From Candidatus Binatia bacterium (GTDB taxonomy: Bacteria; Desulfobacterota; Binatia; UBA12015): a DNA stretch of 64,000 bases. Under the pieces are notes generated by a model that saw only the letters and a list, made by a program, of their open reading frames with translations, ran no database searches and had not been told where the DNA came from. Location: contig JAQWRY010000003.1 of the NCBI GenBank assembly GCA_029243485.1, positions 248,001 to 312,000 of the forward strand, written 5' to 3'. The translations under genes and the position numbers were made by a program. The stretch's first letter is position 1, and the number at the start of each line of letters is the position of its first letter. Below, in pieces: positions 30,069 to 39,936 of the stretch.

Positions 30069-31172
30069 ATGCAGATGCACGAGTTGTTTCACGAGATGGC
30101 AGGCCAAGAGGCGTCCGACTTGCACATCACGTCGGGTGCGCCGCCGATGATTCGCGTACACGGTTCCGTGACGCCGCTGCCGTACGAACCGCTGAACTCG
30201 AATGACACGAAACAGCTCTGCTACAGCGTCCTTACTGAACAGCAGAAGAAGAAGTTCGAGGAAGAGAGCGAGCTCGATTTCTCCTTCGGCGTCGAGGGCC
30301 TTTCGCGTTTTCGTGGCAACTTGTTCATCCAAAAAGGTGCCGTGGGCGCGGTCTTTCGCTCGATTCCGCATACAGCGCCGCCGCTGAAGTCGCTGGGCCT
30401 TCCCGCGGCCGCCGAAGCGCTGATCAAGCTGCCCCGTGGTCTGATCCTGGTCACCGGGCCTACCGGTAGCGGTAAGTCGACGACGATGGCCGCCATGGTC
30501 GACGAGATTAACGAGACCCGGCAGGACCACATCGTCACGATTGAAGATCCGATCGAGTTTCTGCACAATCACAAACGCTGCATCGTGAACCAACGAGAGG
30601 TCTTCGCGGATACGCAGACTTTCGGGCAGGCGTTGAAGCACATTCTTCGTCAGGATCCGGACGTCGTGCTCATCGGCGAAATGCGAGATCTCGAGACGAT
30701 CGAGGCGGCGCTGACGATCGCGGAAACCGGTCACTTGGTCTTCGCGACGCTGCACACCAACTCGGCGGTCCAGACAGTCAACCGCGTGATCGACGTGTTT
30801 CCGGCGCACCAGCAGTCGCAGGTGCGTGCTCAGTTGTCGCTCGTGACGGAGGCGGTTCTCTCGCAGACCCTGCTGCCGCGCGCCGACGGCCGGGGTCGTA
30901 CGATGGCCTGCGAGCTGATGATTCCGAACCCAGCGATCCGGAATCTCATTCGTGAGGAGAAGGTCCATCAGCTCTACTCGCAGATGCAGGTCGGGCAGCA
31001 GAAGTTCGGAATGGTCACGCTCTCGCAGTCTCTCCTCGATCTCGTGTCCCGCAACATCATCACCGCCGAGACGGCGTTGCTGGCCGCGACGGAGCCCGAA
31101 GAACTGAAGAAGATGCTCGGCGTAGCTCGCGGGCCGACCGAGCAGGCCGGCCGCATGGTGCTGGCAAAGTAG
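30069..31172 (+). CDS. pilT: Twitching motility ATPase PilT
   Basis: Retraction motor of the type IV pilus, 367 aa. Hallmarks: N-terminal HITSGAPPMIRVHG, Walker A GPTGSGKST (Gly130 on), EDPIEF, Walker B VVLIGEMRDLETIEAAL, His box ETGHLVFATLHTN, and the PilT-specific AIRNLIREEKVHQL near residue 300, which is required for retraction. It follows pilB with a 190-base gap that contains its own sigma-54-like promoter, so extension and retraction motors may be separately regulated. Confidence 0.97.
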   Translation: MQMHELFHEMAGQEASDLHITSGAPPMIRVHGSVTPLPYEPLNSNDTKQLCYSVLTEQQKKKFEEESELDFSFGVEGLSRFRGNLFIQKGAVGAVFRSIPHTAPPLKSLGLPAAAEALIKLPRGLILVTGPTGSGKSTTMAAMVDEINETRQDHIVTIEDPIEFLHNHKRCIVNQREVFADTQTFGQALKHILRQDPDVVLIGEMRDLETIEAALTIAETGHLVFATLHTNSAVQTVNRVIDVFPAHQQSQVRAQLSLVTEAVLSQTLLPRADGRGRTMACELMIPNPAIRNLIREEKVHQLYSQMQVGQQKFGMVTLSQSLLDLVSRNIITAETALLAATEPEELKKMLGVARGPTEQAGRMVLAK

Positions 31173-31181
31173 GCGTACGCG

Positions 31182-32405
31182 ATGGCTCAATTTGCATATC
31201 AGGGGCGGACCGCCAGCGGGAAGACGTTGCGCGGCAACATGGAAGCGCCGAGCCGTGAGGCGGTGATCAACCGTCTTCGCGCGCAGCGCATCCAGCCGAT
31301 CACGAACAAGATCAAGGAGCGCGGCAAGGGATTCGATCGCGAGATAACGATCCCGACCTTCGGGAGCGCCGTGAAGTCCAAAGACGTCGTGATCTTCACG
31401 CGTCAGCTCACCACGATGATCGACGCCGGCATGCCGCTCGTCCAGATCCTCGACATCCTCGGGACGCAGACGGACAACAAGGTGTTCGGGAAGCAGGTTC
31501 TGGCGGTGAAGGAGGCGGTCGAATCCGGGGCTACGCTGTCCGATGCCCTGCGGCTCTTCCCGAAGACGTTCGATGAACTCTACACCAACATGGTCCAGGC
31601 GGGTGAGATCGGCGGCATTCTCGATACCATCCTGGGACGGCTCTCCATCTACATGGAGAAGATGATCTCGCTGAAGCGCAAGATCAAAGGTGCAATGATC
31701 TATCCGGCGACGATCATCTCGGTCGCCATCGTCGTGACCCTGATCCTGCTGGTCTTCGTCATTCCGGTCTTCGCGGAGCTCTTCGGGAGCTTCGGGCAGG
31801 CACTTCCGCTGCCCACTCAGATCGTGATCAACATCTCGAACTTCACTGTGGCCTACCTGCACGTGCTCGTCGCGGCGGTCGTCATCACGGCCATCGTGAT
31901 TCGGCAGACCTACCAGACCGAGAAGGGCCGATTCATGATCGACAAGTTCATGCTGCGGCTTCCGATCCTGGGTGAGATGCTGCGAAAGGCATCGATCGCA
32001 CGGTTCTCGCGGACACTCGGCACCCTGGTGTCCTCGGGTGTTCCGATTCTCGACGCTCTCACCATCACGGCCCGTACCGCTGGGAATAAGGTCGTCGAGA
32101 AGGCGGGCTTCATGGTTCGTGAGAGCATCAGCCAGGGCCGCACGATGGCGGAGCCGCTGACGCAAAGCGGAGTCTTCCCGCCGATGGTGTGCCAAATGAT
32201 CGGCGCCGGTGAGATGACCGGAGCGATCGATCAGATGTTGCAGAAGATCGCCGACTTCTACGAGGAGGAGGTCGACAACGCCGTCAACAACCTGACCGCG
32301 CTGATGGAGCCGCTCGTCATCGTGATTCTGGGAACGATCATCGGTGGTCTCGTCATCGCGATGTACCTGCCGATCTTCCAGCTCGGTTCGTTGCTCTCGA
32401 CATGA
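31182..32405 (+). CDS. pilC: Type IV pilus inner-membrane platform protein PilC
   Basis: A 407-aa T2SS/T4P platform protein to which the motors dock. Two repeats of the GspF domain are visible, each with [15 protein letters not shown]- or [15 protein letters not shown]-like openings, and three membrane segments (around residues 170-195, 225-245 and 375-400). The start lies nine bases after pilT. Its stop overlaps the start of the sigma-54 activator by four bases, so the regulator is translationally coupled to the machinery. Confidence 0.97.
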   Translation: MAQFAYQGRTASGKTLRGNMEAPSREAVINRLRAQRIQPITNKIKERGKGFDREITIPTFGSAVKSKDVVIFTRQLTTMIDAGMPLVQILDILGTQTDNKVFGKQVLAVKEAVESGATLSDALRLFPKTFDELYTNMVQAGEIGGILDTILGRLSIYMEKMISLKRKIKGAMIYPATIISVAIVVTLILLVFVIPVFAELFGSFGQALPLPTQIVINISNFTVAYLHVLVAAVVITAIVIRQTYQTEKGRFMIDKFMLRLPILGEMLRKASIARFSRTLGTLVSSGVPILDALTITARTAGNKVVEKAGFMVRESISQGRTMAEPLTQSGVFPPMVCQMIGAGEMTGAIDQMLQKIADFYEEEVDNAVNNLTALMEPLVIVILGTIIGGLVIAMYLPIFQLGSLLST

Positions 32406-34612
32406 CGCTCACTTGGACAAAGGACACCGGAGTTCAGTCGCCGCTTCGCGATCGGCTGCGGGTGCTGCTCTTCGCGCGCGTCCTAATCATGAGCGTGTTC
32501 CTGGCCGGGGCCGGTGCGCTCTGGTTTGCGAAGCCTGATGTCACGCGTGCGCTGCTCGGAGACGTGACGTTCTCGGTTCTCGCCTTGGCGTATCTCGGAA
32601 CTGTCTTGTCGGCGGCTTTGGTTCGCACCGTTGCGAGGCCGGGTTGGCTCGCCTACCTGCAGATCGTTTTCGATGTCCTCCTCATTACGGGCGCGCTCGG
32701 CGCGATGCGCGGGGCCGATGGTCCCATGGCGCTCCTGTACGTTCTGCCGATCGCGAACGCGGCCGGTCTCCTGATGGTGCCCGGTGCGGTGGCGGCGGCG
32801 GTCGCTTCAAGCGTGGCGTACGGTGCGCTGTTGCTACACGGACAGCACGTGGTGCTTGCCGTCGGCGGGTTGCCGACGAACGACTTGGCTTGGCCGATCA
32901 CGCTGGCCGCGATCTGCTTCGGACTCACCGCCGTCGGCGTGGGTGGGGTTGCTCGCCGGCTCGAAGTGGCCGAAGGCCAGCTCGAGAATCATCGGGATGA
33001 AGTCGGGCGCCTCGAAGAGATGCATCGCGTCCTGGCGAATGGGCTCGAGTGCGGAATCCTCGTGACGGACTGCGAGGGGCGCGTGCGCTCGGTGAATCCT
33101 GCGGCCCAGCAGATTCTCAGCTTGCCGGTGGGCTCGATTCACGGGCGCGAGATCTCCTGGCTGGTCCCTCTCCTCGAGTCGGCGGAGGCCGCGGAGTCGC
33201 GCGGCCATCTCGAGTGCTCGCAGCGTGTAGGGCCGGGCGAGTCGCGACGCCTGCGGATTGGTCGCAGCGTCCTGCGGGACACCTACGGGAACCAGATCGG
33301 CGAGATCGTCATGCTGCAAGACGTCACGCGCATCGAGCAGCTAGAGGCGCGGCTGGCGGAGGACGAGGGCGCGCCCCTGGGGCTCGGGGGCGACGAGGAT
33401 ACGCCCGCCGAGAACGAGAACGATAGTGAAGACGGTGCGACCCCCGGTCCGGGGGTGGAGGACGGCCTCATCGGTACGTGCGCCGCCATGGATCAGGTCT
33501 CGCGCTTGATCGACAAGGTTGCGGTGACCGACGCCACCGTCCTGGTGACGGGCGAAAGCGGTACGGGAAAGGAGCTCGTCGCGCGCGCCGTGCATCGCAG
33601 GAGTGCGCGCGGGGACGGCCCCTTCGTCGTGGTCAACTGCGGCGCGATCCCGGAGTCGCTCATCGAGAGCGAGCTCTTCGGACATGTGCGGGGCGCCTTC
33701 ACCGGCGCCGTCGCGGACCGGGCAGGCCTCTTCCGACGAGCACACGGAGGCACGATCTTCCTCGACGAGATCGGCGAACTCTCGCCGGCTCTTCAAGTGC
33801 GACTCCTTCGCGTGCTGCAAGACCACAAGGTCCTGCCGGTCGGAGGTAATGCGGCGGTTGATGTCGATGTGCGAGTCGTTGCGGCTACGAACCGGATTCT
33901 GGAAGATCTGGTGAAGGCCGGCGATTACCGAGAGGATCTCTACTACCGGCTCGCCGTCATCTCGGTCGACATTCCGCCTCTGCGCGAGCGGGGCGGCGAC
34001 CTGTCGGTCCTGATCGAGCACTTCCTGCGGGTCGGCGCCGCTCGGCACGGGAAGAACGTCCGCTGCGTGAGCGCCAAGGCGATGTCGCTCCTTCTCAAGC
34101 ATCCCTATGCGGGCAACGTGCGGGAGTTGGAGAATGTGATCGAACACGCGATCACTCTTGCGGACCGCGATACCGTCCAGGACGTTGATCTCCCGGAATC
34201 GATCCGTGGGGTCTCGCCCGTTCGGTCGGTGCGCCCCAGCGCGGCGGAGGCGACCGCCTCGGCGTTGGACGGTAGCTTGCCGCCGTCGGAAGACCTCGCG
34301 GCCGCCTCAGGTCCCGATCCTTGGGCATCCGAGGAGGCAGGGCTGGGCGATGGACCGGGTGCGTCGCTCCGCTTGCCCATCGACGACGGCGAAGGAGCGA
34401 GCCTCGACGAGCAGCTCGCGACGCGAGAGAAGCAGATGCTCCTCGCGGCGTTGGATCGCGCGTCCGGAGTGAAGAAGAAGGCGGCGGTGCTGCTGGGGAT
34501 CAACTACCGCTCGTTCCGACACCGTCTTCAGAAGTACAGCCTCGATGCGCACAGCGACTCTGTGCTGAGCCGGGCCGACGGCGGCACTCTGCTGCGCGAA
34601 ATGAAGCCCTGA
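32402..34612 (+). CDS. Membrane-bound sigma-54 activator: PilS-like sensor fused to PilR-like output
   Basis: A 736-aa one-component regulator. Residues ~20-190 hold about six membrane segments as in PilS; ~200-315 form a PAS domain ([22 protein letters not shown]) with PAC-like [16 protein letters not shown]. An acidic linker (320-355) leads directly into the AAA+ domain: Walker A GESGTGKE (384-391), sigma-54-contacting GAFTGA (431-436), [11 protein letters not shown] Walker B and arginine fingers in [10 protein letters not shown] Fis-type helix-turn-helix ends the protein (~676-716). There is no HisKA, HATPase or receiver. It occupies the place held by separate pilS and pilR in pilB-pilT-pilC-pilS-pilR-pilA clusters. 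Confidence 0.93.
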   Translation: MTLTWTKDTGVQSPLRDRLRVLLFARVLIMSVFLAGAGALWFAKPDVTRALLGDVTFSVLALAYLGTVLSAALVRTVARPGWLAYLQIVFDVLLITGALGAMRGADGPMALLYVLPIANAAGLLMVPGAVAAAVASSVAYGALLLHGQHVVLAVGGLPTNDLAWPITLAAICFGLTAVGVGGVARRLEVAEGQLENHRDEVGRLEEMHRVLANGLECGILVTDCEGRVRSVNPAAQQILSLPVGSIHGREISWLVPLLESAEAAESRGHLECSQRVGPGESRRLRIGRSVLRDTYGNQIGEIVMLQDVTRIEQLEARLAEDEGAPLGLGGDEDTPAENENDSEDGATPGPGVEDGLIGTCAAMDQVSRLIDKVAVTDATVLVTGESGTGKELVARAVHRRSARGDGPFVVVNCGAIPESLIESELFGHVRGAFTGAVADRAGLFRRAHGGTIFLDEIGELSPALQVRLLRVLQDHKVLPVGGNAAVDVDVRVVAATNRILEDLVKAGDYREDLYYRLAVISVDIPPLRERGGDLSVLIEHFLRVGAARHGKNVRCVSAKAMSLLLKHPYAGNVRELENVIEHAITLADRDTVQDVDLPESIRGVSPVRSVRPSAAEATASALDGSLPPSEDLAAASGPDPWASEEAGLGDGPGASLRLPIDDGEGASLDEQLATREKQMLLAALDRASGVKKKAAVLLGINYRSFRHRLQKYSLDAHSDSVLSRADGGTLLREMKP

Positions 34613-35030
34613 GCCGAGCTTTGCCCCATAGCGTTCTCTCAGGTCGCGGCGTAGCCGCGCGCGCATTGTTCGTTCCGAGTGCCGCCTCCTTTTTGGTTGG
34701 GTGACACCGGGGCGAACCTCGGGCAGGCGCTGGCGTTCGATGTCGATTGGTCCCTCCGTGGCCGCGTTCTGTCACCGACGGCTCGTGTCGTCACGAAATC
34801 GACGCGCGCAAAGCGTCTCTGTCCTGCGGTTGCGGTCACCGATTGACGCTGAGTGTCTGCGCAATGGTCGGTCGTCAAGAAACTGCCGCAGTCGCGGCCC
34901 GGACGAAGACGCCTCCGCGTATGGGAACGCTATAGCAGACAGGATGGTGCCGCGACGGCGAAATCGCAGAGCCTCGTAGTTGCGACGTTTTTCACCTTCC
35001 TCTCGTGACGGCGGGCGCAGGTGGCCTGGC
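34613..35030. other. Intergenic region upstream of the pilA promoter, no gene seen
   Basis: About 420 bases without a credible frame, tRNA or strong hairpin. Its position between the activator and the pilA sigma-54 promoter makes it the likely site for activator-binding upstream sequences; no clear inverted repeat was identified by eye. Confidence 0.5.
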
Positions 35031-35046
35031 TGGCATCGGTGTTGCT
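35031..35046 (+). promoter_or_regulatory. pilA: Sigma-54 promoter of pilA
   Basis: TGGCATCGGTGTTGCT fits the -24/-12 consensus with GG-N10-GC spacing and only minor mismatches. Predicted transcription starts near 35057, giving a ~100-base leader before pilA. Sigma-54 control of the major pilin is well known in Pseudomonas, Geobacter and Myxococcus. Confidence 0.75.
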
Positions 35047-35157
35047 CTAGTCCAGGGTGTGCCGATGCGCATCGCGGGTCGGCGAAAATAAATGGCACAG
35101 CGTTACCGCGCGGGGCGGTCGCTTAGATGGGTCGGATCTCAGGAGGTTTCGGAAGAA

Positions 35158-35517
35158 ATGTTTAAGGCGAAGAACGAGAAGGGCTTTACGCTCATCGAAC
35201 TGTTGGTGGTCGTCGCGATCATCGGCATTCTGGCGGCAATCGCAATTCCGCAGTTTTCTGCGTATCGCTCGCAGGGTTTCAACGCTCGAGCGTCGTCTGA
35301 TCTGCGCAACCTGGCAACGGCCGCCGAGGCCTATTTCGCTGCGAATGCAGCGTACACCTCGGACGTGACCAGCCTGACCGGCTTCAAGCAGTCGCCTGGA
35401 GTGGACATCATCCTGACGCCGGCGGGCCAGTTCTTTACGGCCACGGCGAACCACGCGAACGGAGACAAGACCTACGACTGGAACTCCGAGAACGGTGGTT
35501 TGCAGAACGCGCCGTAA
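35158..35517 (+). CDS. pilA: Type IV major pilin PilA
   Basis: A 119-aa prepilin. The leader MFKAKNEKG is cut before Phe, and FTLIELLVVVAIIGILAAIAIPQF is the canonical N-terminal helix (given here in two parts: FTLIELLVVV and AIIGILAAIAIPQF), with Glu5 in place. The globular part is short (~85 residues), has no disulfide pair, and ends TYDWNSENGGLQNAP. ATG 35158 follows AGGAGG by 11 bases; a longer open frame upstream has no ribosome site. The short pilin and its position recall Geobacter-type PilA, but the C-terminal domain is present. A related C-terminal fragment exists at 60063-60284. Confidence 0.96.
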   Translation: MFKAKNEKGFTLIELLVVVAIIGILAAIAIPQFSAYRSQGFNARASSDLRNLATAAEAYFAANAAYTSDVTSLTGFKQSPGVDIILTPAGQFFTATANHANGDKTYDWNSENGGLQNAP

Positions 35518-35563
35518 GGACGGGGTGGCAACCGGCCTGAAATCCGGCTGACACACGAAGCGG

Positions 35564-35598
35564 GATGGCGTCGCTCCCCCCGGGGCGACGCCATCTTC
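35564..35598 (+). terminator. Terminator after pilA
   Basis: GATGGCGTCGC (35564-35574) pairs perfectly with GCGACGCCATC (35585-35595), an 11-bp stem, followed by TTCGC. It lies 47 bases after the pilA stop and would limit read-through into the membrane glycosyltransferase-like gene, keeping pilA expression high. Confidence 0.7.
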
Positions 35599-35615
35599 GC
35601 ATGGGGAGAGAACAC

Positions 35616-37277
35616 GTGGCATTTGAGGAGGCAGGCGCCGTGCGGAACACAACGAAGAGCATCACCGGTCTAGCGGTGCTTTTGGTTGTGGGGGCAGCGC
35701 TCCACTTCTTCGGCGGAAACATCGCCGACCCCGACCTCTGGGCGCACCTCCAATACGGGCGTGCGATCTTCCAGGGGGAGGGCCTCCCGACGGTGGAGGT
35801 CTACTCCTATACCGCGGCGGGCGCGCCCTTTTACGATCACGAGTGGCTAACGGACTACCTCACGGCCGGCGTGTTCGATACCTTCGGGGCCACGGGGCTC
35901 GTGGTAGGGAAGCTTCTAGTTCTGGCCGCGATGTTGGTTCTGCTGATCGACACCGCCCGAGTGCTGGGTGGTCTGCTCGGCCCAGGGCGCAACGTTCATC
36001 CCCTGACGGCCGCCGCTGTTCTGGTTCTCGGTCTCGCCGTGATCGGACCCGGCGCGACGTTCCGAGCGCAACTGTTCACGATGACGTTCCTCGCACTCGA
36101 GGGCTGGCTGCTCACGCGGGCGGAGGTCCGCGCGCGGCAAGAGGCGAACGCGGCACGGGTGACCTGGGAGATCTTGGTCCTTCCCCCACTTCTGCTGCTG
36201 TGGGCGAACCTGCACGGGGGCTTCCTGGTCGGACTCGGGATGTTCGGCCTGTACGCGGTTTCGGTCGGGATCCAGGAGATCATCGCCCTGCGCACCGGGC
36301 GATCCGTCGGCGAGGCCGTTCGGCGCATTGGCCCGTTCGCGGTCGTCTGCGTGGCCGCGGTCCTTGCGCCGATCGCGAATCCGTACGGGATCGAGCTGTA
36401 TACCTATCTCGCACGCACGCTCGACATGCACGGTCAGATTTCGGAGTGGTATCCGGTCGCGCTCTTCTCGGGCCACTTTCTGCGGTTCAAGATCATGGTC
36501 CTCCTCTCGGCCCTCGGCATTGCCGTGGTCTGGCCGGGATGGAGCGAGCCTCGTGCGCCGGGCGCGGCGTGGCCCGCCTTCGCGTGGCGCGTCGCCTTCT
36601 ACGCATTCGCCGCGTACATGGCCTTCAAGCATCAGCGCCACACCGTCCTGTTCGGGATCGTCGCGACGCCTTTCCTCGTCGTGTCGATGGAGCAGGTGCG
36701 CCTTCTGGCGGTAAGGCGCTTTCCGGCGCTTCGACCGCGAAGGCCCGTCTTCGCAGTACTCGCCGCCGGTGCGGCCTCGGTCGCGCTCTTTCAGGTGGTG
36801 GGATTCGCCCGTCAAATCGACGAGCACGGCGGGGCGATCCGCTACGGACGACTCGATTACCCGGTCGATGCCTTGGGCTTCCTTACCGAGCACGGATTCG
36901 ACGGGAATCTGGCGATGCCGTTCGAGTGGGGGGCCTATGCGATCACGAAGATGGCGCCCGAGTCGCGGGTCTTCATCGACGGACGCTTCGAGGCCGTTTA
37001 CCCGAAGCAGGTCATCGACGACTACTTCGCGTTCATGAACGGCACGGCCGGATGGGAGCGACTCCTCGACGAGTATCCCACCGACATCGTCGTCGTGCAG
37101 CGTTGGCGCAACATCCATCCACGGCTTTTTGCGCGTGACGATCTGCATTATGTGTACTCCGATCCTGCTTCTCTCGTGTTCGTCCGGCCGGGCGTGCGCA
37201 CCGACGAGGCGCTCAGGCGACTCGCGTCGGTCGAGGACCGGAACGACTTCCCGCGTCTGGCGACCTACTTCCCATGA
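35616..37277 (+). CDS. GT-C-like polytopic membrane protein next to pilA
   Basis: A 553-aa protein with roughly ten membrane segments. The first outer loop has acidic motifs ADPDLWAHLQYGR and YDHEWLTDY, as in GT-C glycosyltransferases and related uncharacterised proteins. The C-terminal ~120 residues form a soluble domain (NLAMPFEWGAYAI, SRVFIDGRFEAVYP). GTG 35616 has GGGGAGAG upstream; ATG 35601 is an alternative. It begins the three-gene overlapping set after pilA, as pilin oligosaccharyltransferases do in Pseudomonas, so pilin glycosylation is a possible but unproven role. Confidence 0.75.
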   Translation: MAFEEAGAVRNTTKSITGLAVLLVVGAALHFFGGNIADPDLWAHLQYGRAIFQGEGLPTVEVYSYTAAGAPFYDHEWLTDYLTAGVFDTFGATGLVVGKLLVLAAMLVLLIDTARVLGGLLGPGRNVHPLTAAAVLVLGLAVIGPGATFRAQLFTMTFLALEGWLLTRAEVRARQEANAARVTWEILVLPPLLLLWANLHGGFLVGLGMFGLYAVSVGIQEIIALRTGRSVGEAVRRIGPFAVVCVAAVLAPIANPYGIELYTYLARTLDMHGQISEWYPVALFSGHFLRFKIMVLLSALGIAVVWPGWSEPRAPGAAWPAFAWRVAFYAFAAYMAFKHQRHTVLFGIVATPFLVVSMEQVRLLAVRRFPALRPRRPVFAVLAAGAASVALFQVVGFARQIDEHGGAIRYGRLDYPVDALGFLTEHGFDGNLAMPFEWGAYAITKMAPESRVFIDGRFEAVYPKQVIDDYFAFMNGTAGWERLLDEYPTDIVVVQRWRNIHPRLFARDDLHYVYSDPASLVFVRPGVRTDEALRRLASVEDRNDFPRLATYFP

Positions 37278-38851
37278 GTCCGGCTCGGGGGGATTTCGGA
37301 GGACCGCGGTGGATCGGCGCGTGTCTCACGGCACTTGCCGTTGTTGCGCAGGGACTCTGGCTCGCGCGGGAGTATCCGAACGCGCATCTGGACGCGGATC
37401 TCCTCTCCTATCTCGCGTACTACCGGGACTGGGCGGCGGGGGCGGCGACGCCGTTCGGGTACACGGTGCCGAAGGTATTGCCCGTGGCTCTGTTCGGACC
37501 GACCGGGAGTCCGGAGGTCTCGTCTGCGCTGACCCTCTGCGCCGCGGCGGTCGGTGGAGCCTTCGTGTTCTTGCTGGCAGCGAATCTCTTCGGGACGGCC
37601 GCGGCCGTGCTGGCGGCGGTGGCGTACGTGTTCGATCCTCTCCGCAGTATCCTCACGCTTCGCTCGAGCGCGGATCTTTACGTGGGCGTCGGGCTGCTAG
37701 CGGCGATGTATGCTCTTTCGATTCGCGCAGTGGTCTGGGCAGGGGTGGCGATCTTGGTCGCGGCTTTGGCCAAGCCGTTGGCGCTCGTCTGTGGTCTCGC
37801 GGTGCTGGTCGTGCCGAAGATCACTCTGTCTCGACGGCTCGTCGCGGTGGCGATCCCGTTCCTCGCCATTCCCGCGATCTCGGCGCTCGACGCGGCCCTG
37901 GACGGGCGGCCGATCCTCGCGGGCATTCTCTCATTGGGCCTTCCGGACGAGCACAAAGCGTTCGTGCACGTCGCGCAGGGCCCGCCACTGGGCTGGCTCG
38001 ATTCGCTCGAGATGCTCTTCGTCGACTGGTTCGGGAGATTGCTGTTCGCGCGGACATGGCCCCTGGTCTTGATCGGCGCGGCGCTCTACGCGGTGCGGTC
38101 GGTTCTTGCCTGGCGCGCGGGTGCTTCCGACGCTACGAGCGAATCGCGGTCCGGGGTGGATCCGAGGCTCGTCGTCCTGACGGTTCCGCTCCTCCTGACC
38201 GGCGCCTACGTCGGTCTCGCCCTGTTGCAGCCCTTCGTTTTCTTCACCCGCTTCTTCTGGGTGCTGTCGGCGGCGCTCACGATTCTCGCCGCGTACGGTG
38301 CAACGGCGGTCGCCTCGGCTGCGCCGCTGCCGCGCTGGGGACGGGCGGGCCTCGTCACGATCTTTGCCCTCGCGCTTCTCGCCGACCGATCCGATGACTT
38401 CCAGTGGAGGAAGCAGCTGATGTTGGATCCGTTCGAGACGCATGCAGCACTTGCCTATCGCGGCGTCGAAGTGATCGCCGATGACAGCCGTTGTGAGGGG
38501 GCCGCAGTCGTTCCGCTCGCCTATCTGCCCCTCGCCGCGTGGCGGGTACCGGCGAAGCTCCGGCGCGGCGATCTCTGTGCGATCGAGGATTGGGCGGCGG
38601 GTCGAGGCTGTGCGCGTCCGACCTGTGTGCTCGTCATGCCGGCCGCGCCGACCACGCAGGCGGCACGGGAGGCGTCGAATCGTTTGCTCGAGTCCGGGTG
38701 GGCGGTCGAGGTGTCGGACGGACAAGGCGCGTTGGTGCGCGCCACTGCGGGTCAATCGACCGCCGCCGAGGAGAACGCGGAGACGGTCGCACCCGCGCAG
38801 TCGCCGGAGCCGTCGTGGTTGGAAGCAGAGGGAAGGGGAGCCCATACATGA
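37274..38851 (+). CDS. Second GT-C/ArnT-like polytopic membrane protein
   Basis: A 525-aa protein with about ten hydrophobic segments and an early outer-loop motif NAHLDADLLSYLAYYRDW that resembles the acidic catalytic loop of GT-C enzymes. The segment around residues 115-130 (VAYVFDPLRSILTLRSSADL) fits the second conserved loop. The C-terminal ~120 residues are soluble and contain four Cys. It overlaps the preceding gene by four bases (ATGA) and the following PAP2 gene by four, so all three are translated together. Donor and acceptor unknown. Confidence 0.7.
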   Translation: MSPARGDFGGPRWIGACLTALAVVAQGLWLAREYPNAHLDADLLSYLAYYRDWAAGAATPFGYTVPKVLPVALFGPTGSPEVSSALTLCAAAVGGAFVFLLAANLFGTAAAVLAAVAYVFDPLRSILTLRSSADLYVGVGLLAAMYALSIRAVVWAGVAILVAALAKPLALVCGLAVLVVPKITLSRRLVAVAIPFLAIPAISALDAALDGRPILAGILSLGLPDEHKAFVHVAQGPPLGWLDSLEMLFVDWFGRLLFARTWPLVLIGAALYAVRSVLAWRAGASDATSESRSGVDPRLVVLTVPLLLTGAYVGLALLQPFVFFTRFFWVLSAALTILAAYGATAVASAAPLPRWGRAGLVTIFALALLADRSDDFQWRKQLMLDPFETHAALAYRGVEVIADDSRCEGAAVVPLAYLPLAAWRVPAKLRRGDLCAIEDWAAGRGCARPTCVLVMPAAPTTQAAREASNRLLESGWAVEVSDGQGALVRATAGQSTAAEENAETVAPAQSPEPSWLEAEGRGAHT

Positions 38852-39888
38852 GCCAAGGGTTGGATCTGGCGATCGAACCGGGCGCCGAGCGGTCCAGTGA
38901 GGGACTCCGGTCGTACCTGACCGGTGCTTCGGCCTGGACCTGGCGTTGCCTTGCACTGGTGGGCGTCTACGTGGCGGTCGGCTACGCCGCGGCGCTCTTC
39001 CTGGGGCTGCCGCTGCACTGGCCGATCGCGCACCTCGTTGCGCAGATTCAGCTCGTTGCGGTGGTGGCGTACGGCTCGCTCGCTCTCGCATACGCACTCG
39101 ATCGCTCCATCGGTCCGCGTGTGCGGTTGGGGGATCTCGCCGCGCGATTGCTGTCACCGCGAATCTTCTTCGAGTTCGTCGCCGCGATGGTCGCGGTGCA
39201 CGTGACCCTGGTCGTCTTCGTCAACTTGAAGCAGTACGTGCCCGCGCTGAATCCGACGCTGTACGACTCGCCGTTGTGGCGCCTCGACGCCTGGCTGCAC
39301 TTCGGTGTCGAACCCGCTGTGTGGGCGACTGAGTTCGCGGCCGAGTACGGATTACTACCGTTCCTCGATCATGCGTACCTCGTGTTCTTCCCGGTGCAGC
39401 TTCTGGTGCCGCTTCTCTTCCTCTTTTCGACCCGGCTGCGGCCGGTTCGCGGGACGTTCTTCTTCGCGTACTGCCTGCTGTGGATGTTCGGTAGTCTCAT
39501 CTACATCGTTTGGCCCGCGCTCGGCCCCATCTATTACTGGCCCTCGCGATTCGTGTGGCTGGATCTCGCCCCGTACGCGCAACACCTGCAGTGGACACTC
39601 ATCCAGGATTACGCGCAGTTCCGCTCCGGCCCCGAGTACTACGCCGTGAAGCTCTACTACGGGGTCGCGGCCCTCCCGAGCTTGCACGTCGGCATGTTCA
39701 CGCTCTTTGCTCTCGCGACCTGGAGATGGCGTGGGATGTCGGCCGTCTTGTGGGTCCTCACAGCGATCACGTTCGCCGGCTCGCTCGCGCTGGGATGGCA
39801 CTACGCGGTGGACGGGTACGCGGGGGCGTTCATGGCGTGGGGCGCATGGCGGATTGGTCGGCTCATGGCGCCGCAGACAGAATCCTGA
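38848..39888 (+). CDS. PAP2/AUR1-like membrane phosphatase or phosphotransferase
   Basis: A 346-aa protein with six or more membrane segments and a PAP2 active site in two parts: LPSLHVGMF with the catalytic His, and LGWHYAVDGYAGAF with the second His and Asp. This arrangement is that of inositol-phosphoryl transferase (AUR1)-like PAP2_3 proteins and polyprenyl-phosphate phosphatases. Start ATG 38848 follows GGAAGGGGAG and overlaps the previous stop. With two GT-C-like partners it may process a polyprenyl-linked sugar donor. Confidence 0.85.
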   Translation: MSQGLDLAIEPGAERSSEGLRSYLTGASAWTWRCLALVGVYVAVGYAAALFLGLPLHWPIAHLVAQIQLVAVVAYGSLALAYALDRSIGPRVRLGDLAARLLSPRIFFEFVAAMVAVHVTLVVFVNLKQYVPALNPTLYDSPLWRLDAWLHFGVEPAVWATEFAAEYGLLPFLDHAYLVFFPVQLLVPLLFLFSTRLRPVRGTFFFAYCLLWMFGSLIYIVWPALGPIYYWPSRFVWLDLAPYAQHLQWTLIQDYAQFRSGPEYYAVKLYYGVAALPSLHVGMFTLFALATWRWRGMSAVLWVLTAITFAGSLALGWHYAVDGYAGAFMAWGAWRIGRLMAPQTES

Positions 39889-39936
39889 TGGCCCGTTTGG
39901 TTTTGCCTGCGTCGTCATGCGATTCTGAGTCGCAAC

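Noticed and set aside
28283-32195. Two long minus-strand open frames opposite pilB, pilT and pilC
   Set aside because: His/Arg/Asp-rich shadow composition with no motifs; the plus-strand genes are unmistakable.
34990-35157. Possible guanine-quadruplex near pilA, as upstream of Neisseria pilE
   Set aside because: No four closely spaced GGG runs are present on either strand there.
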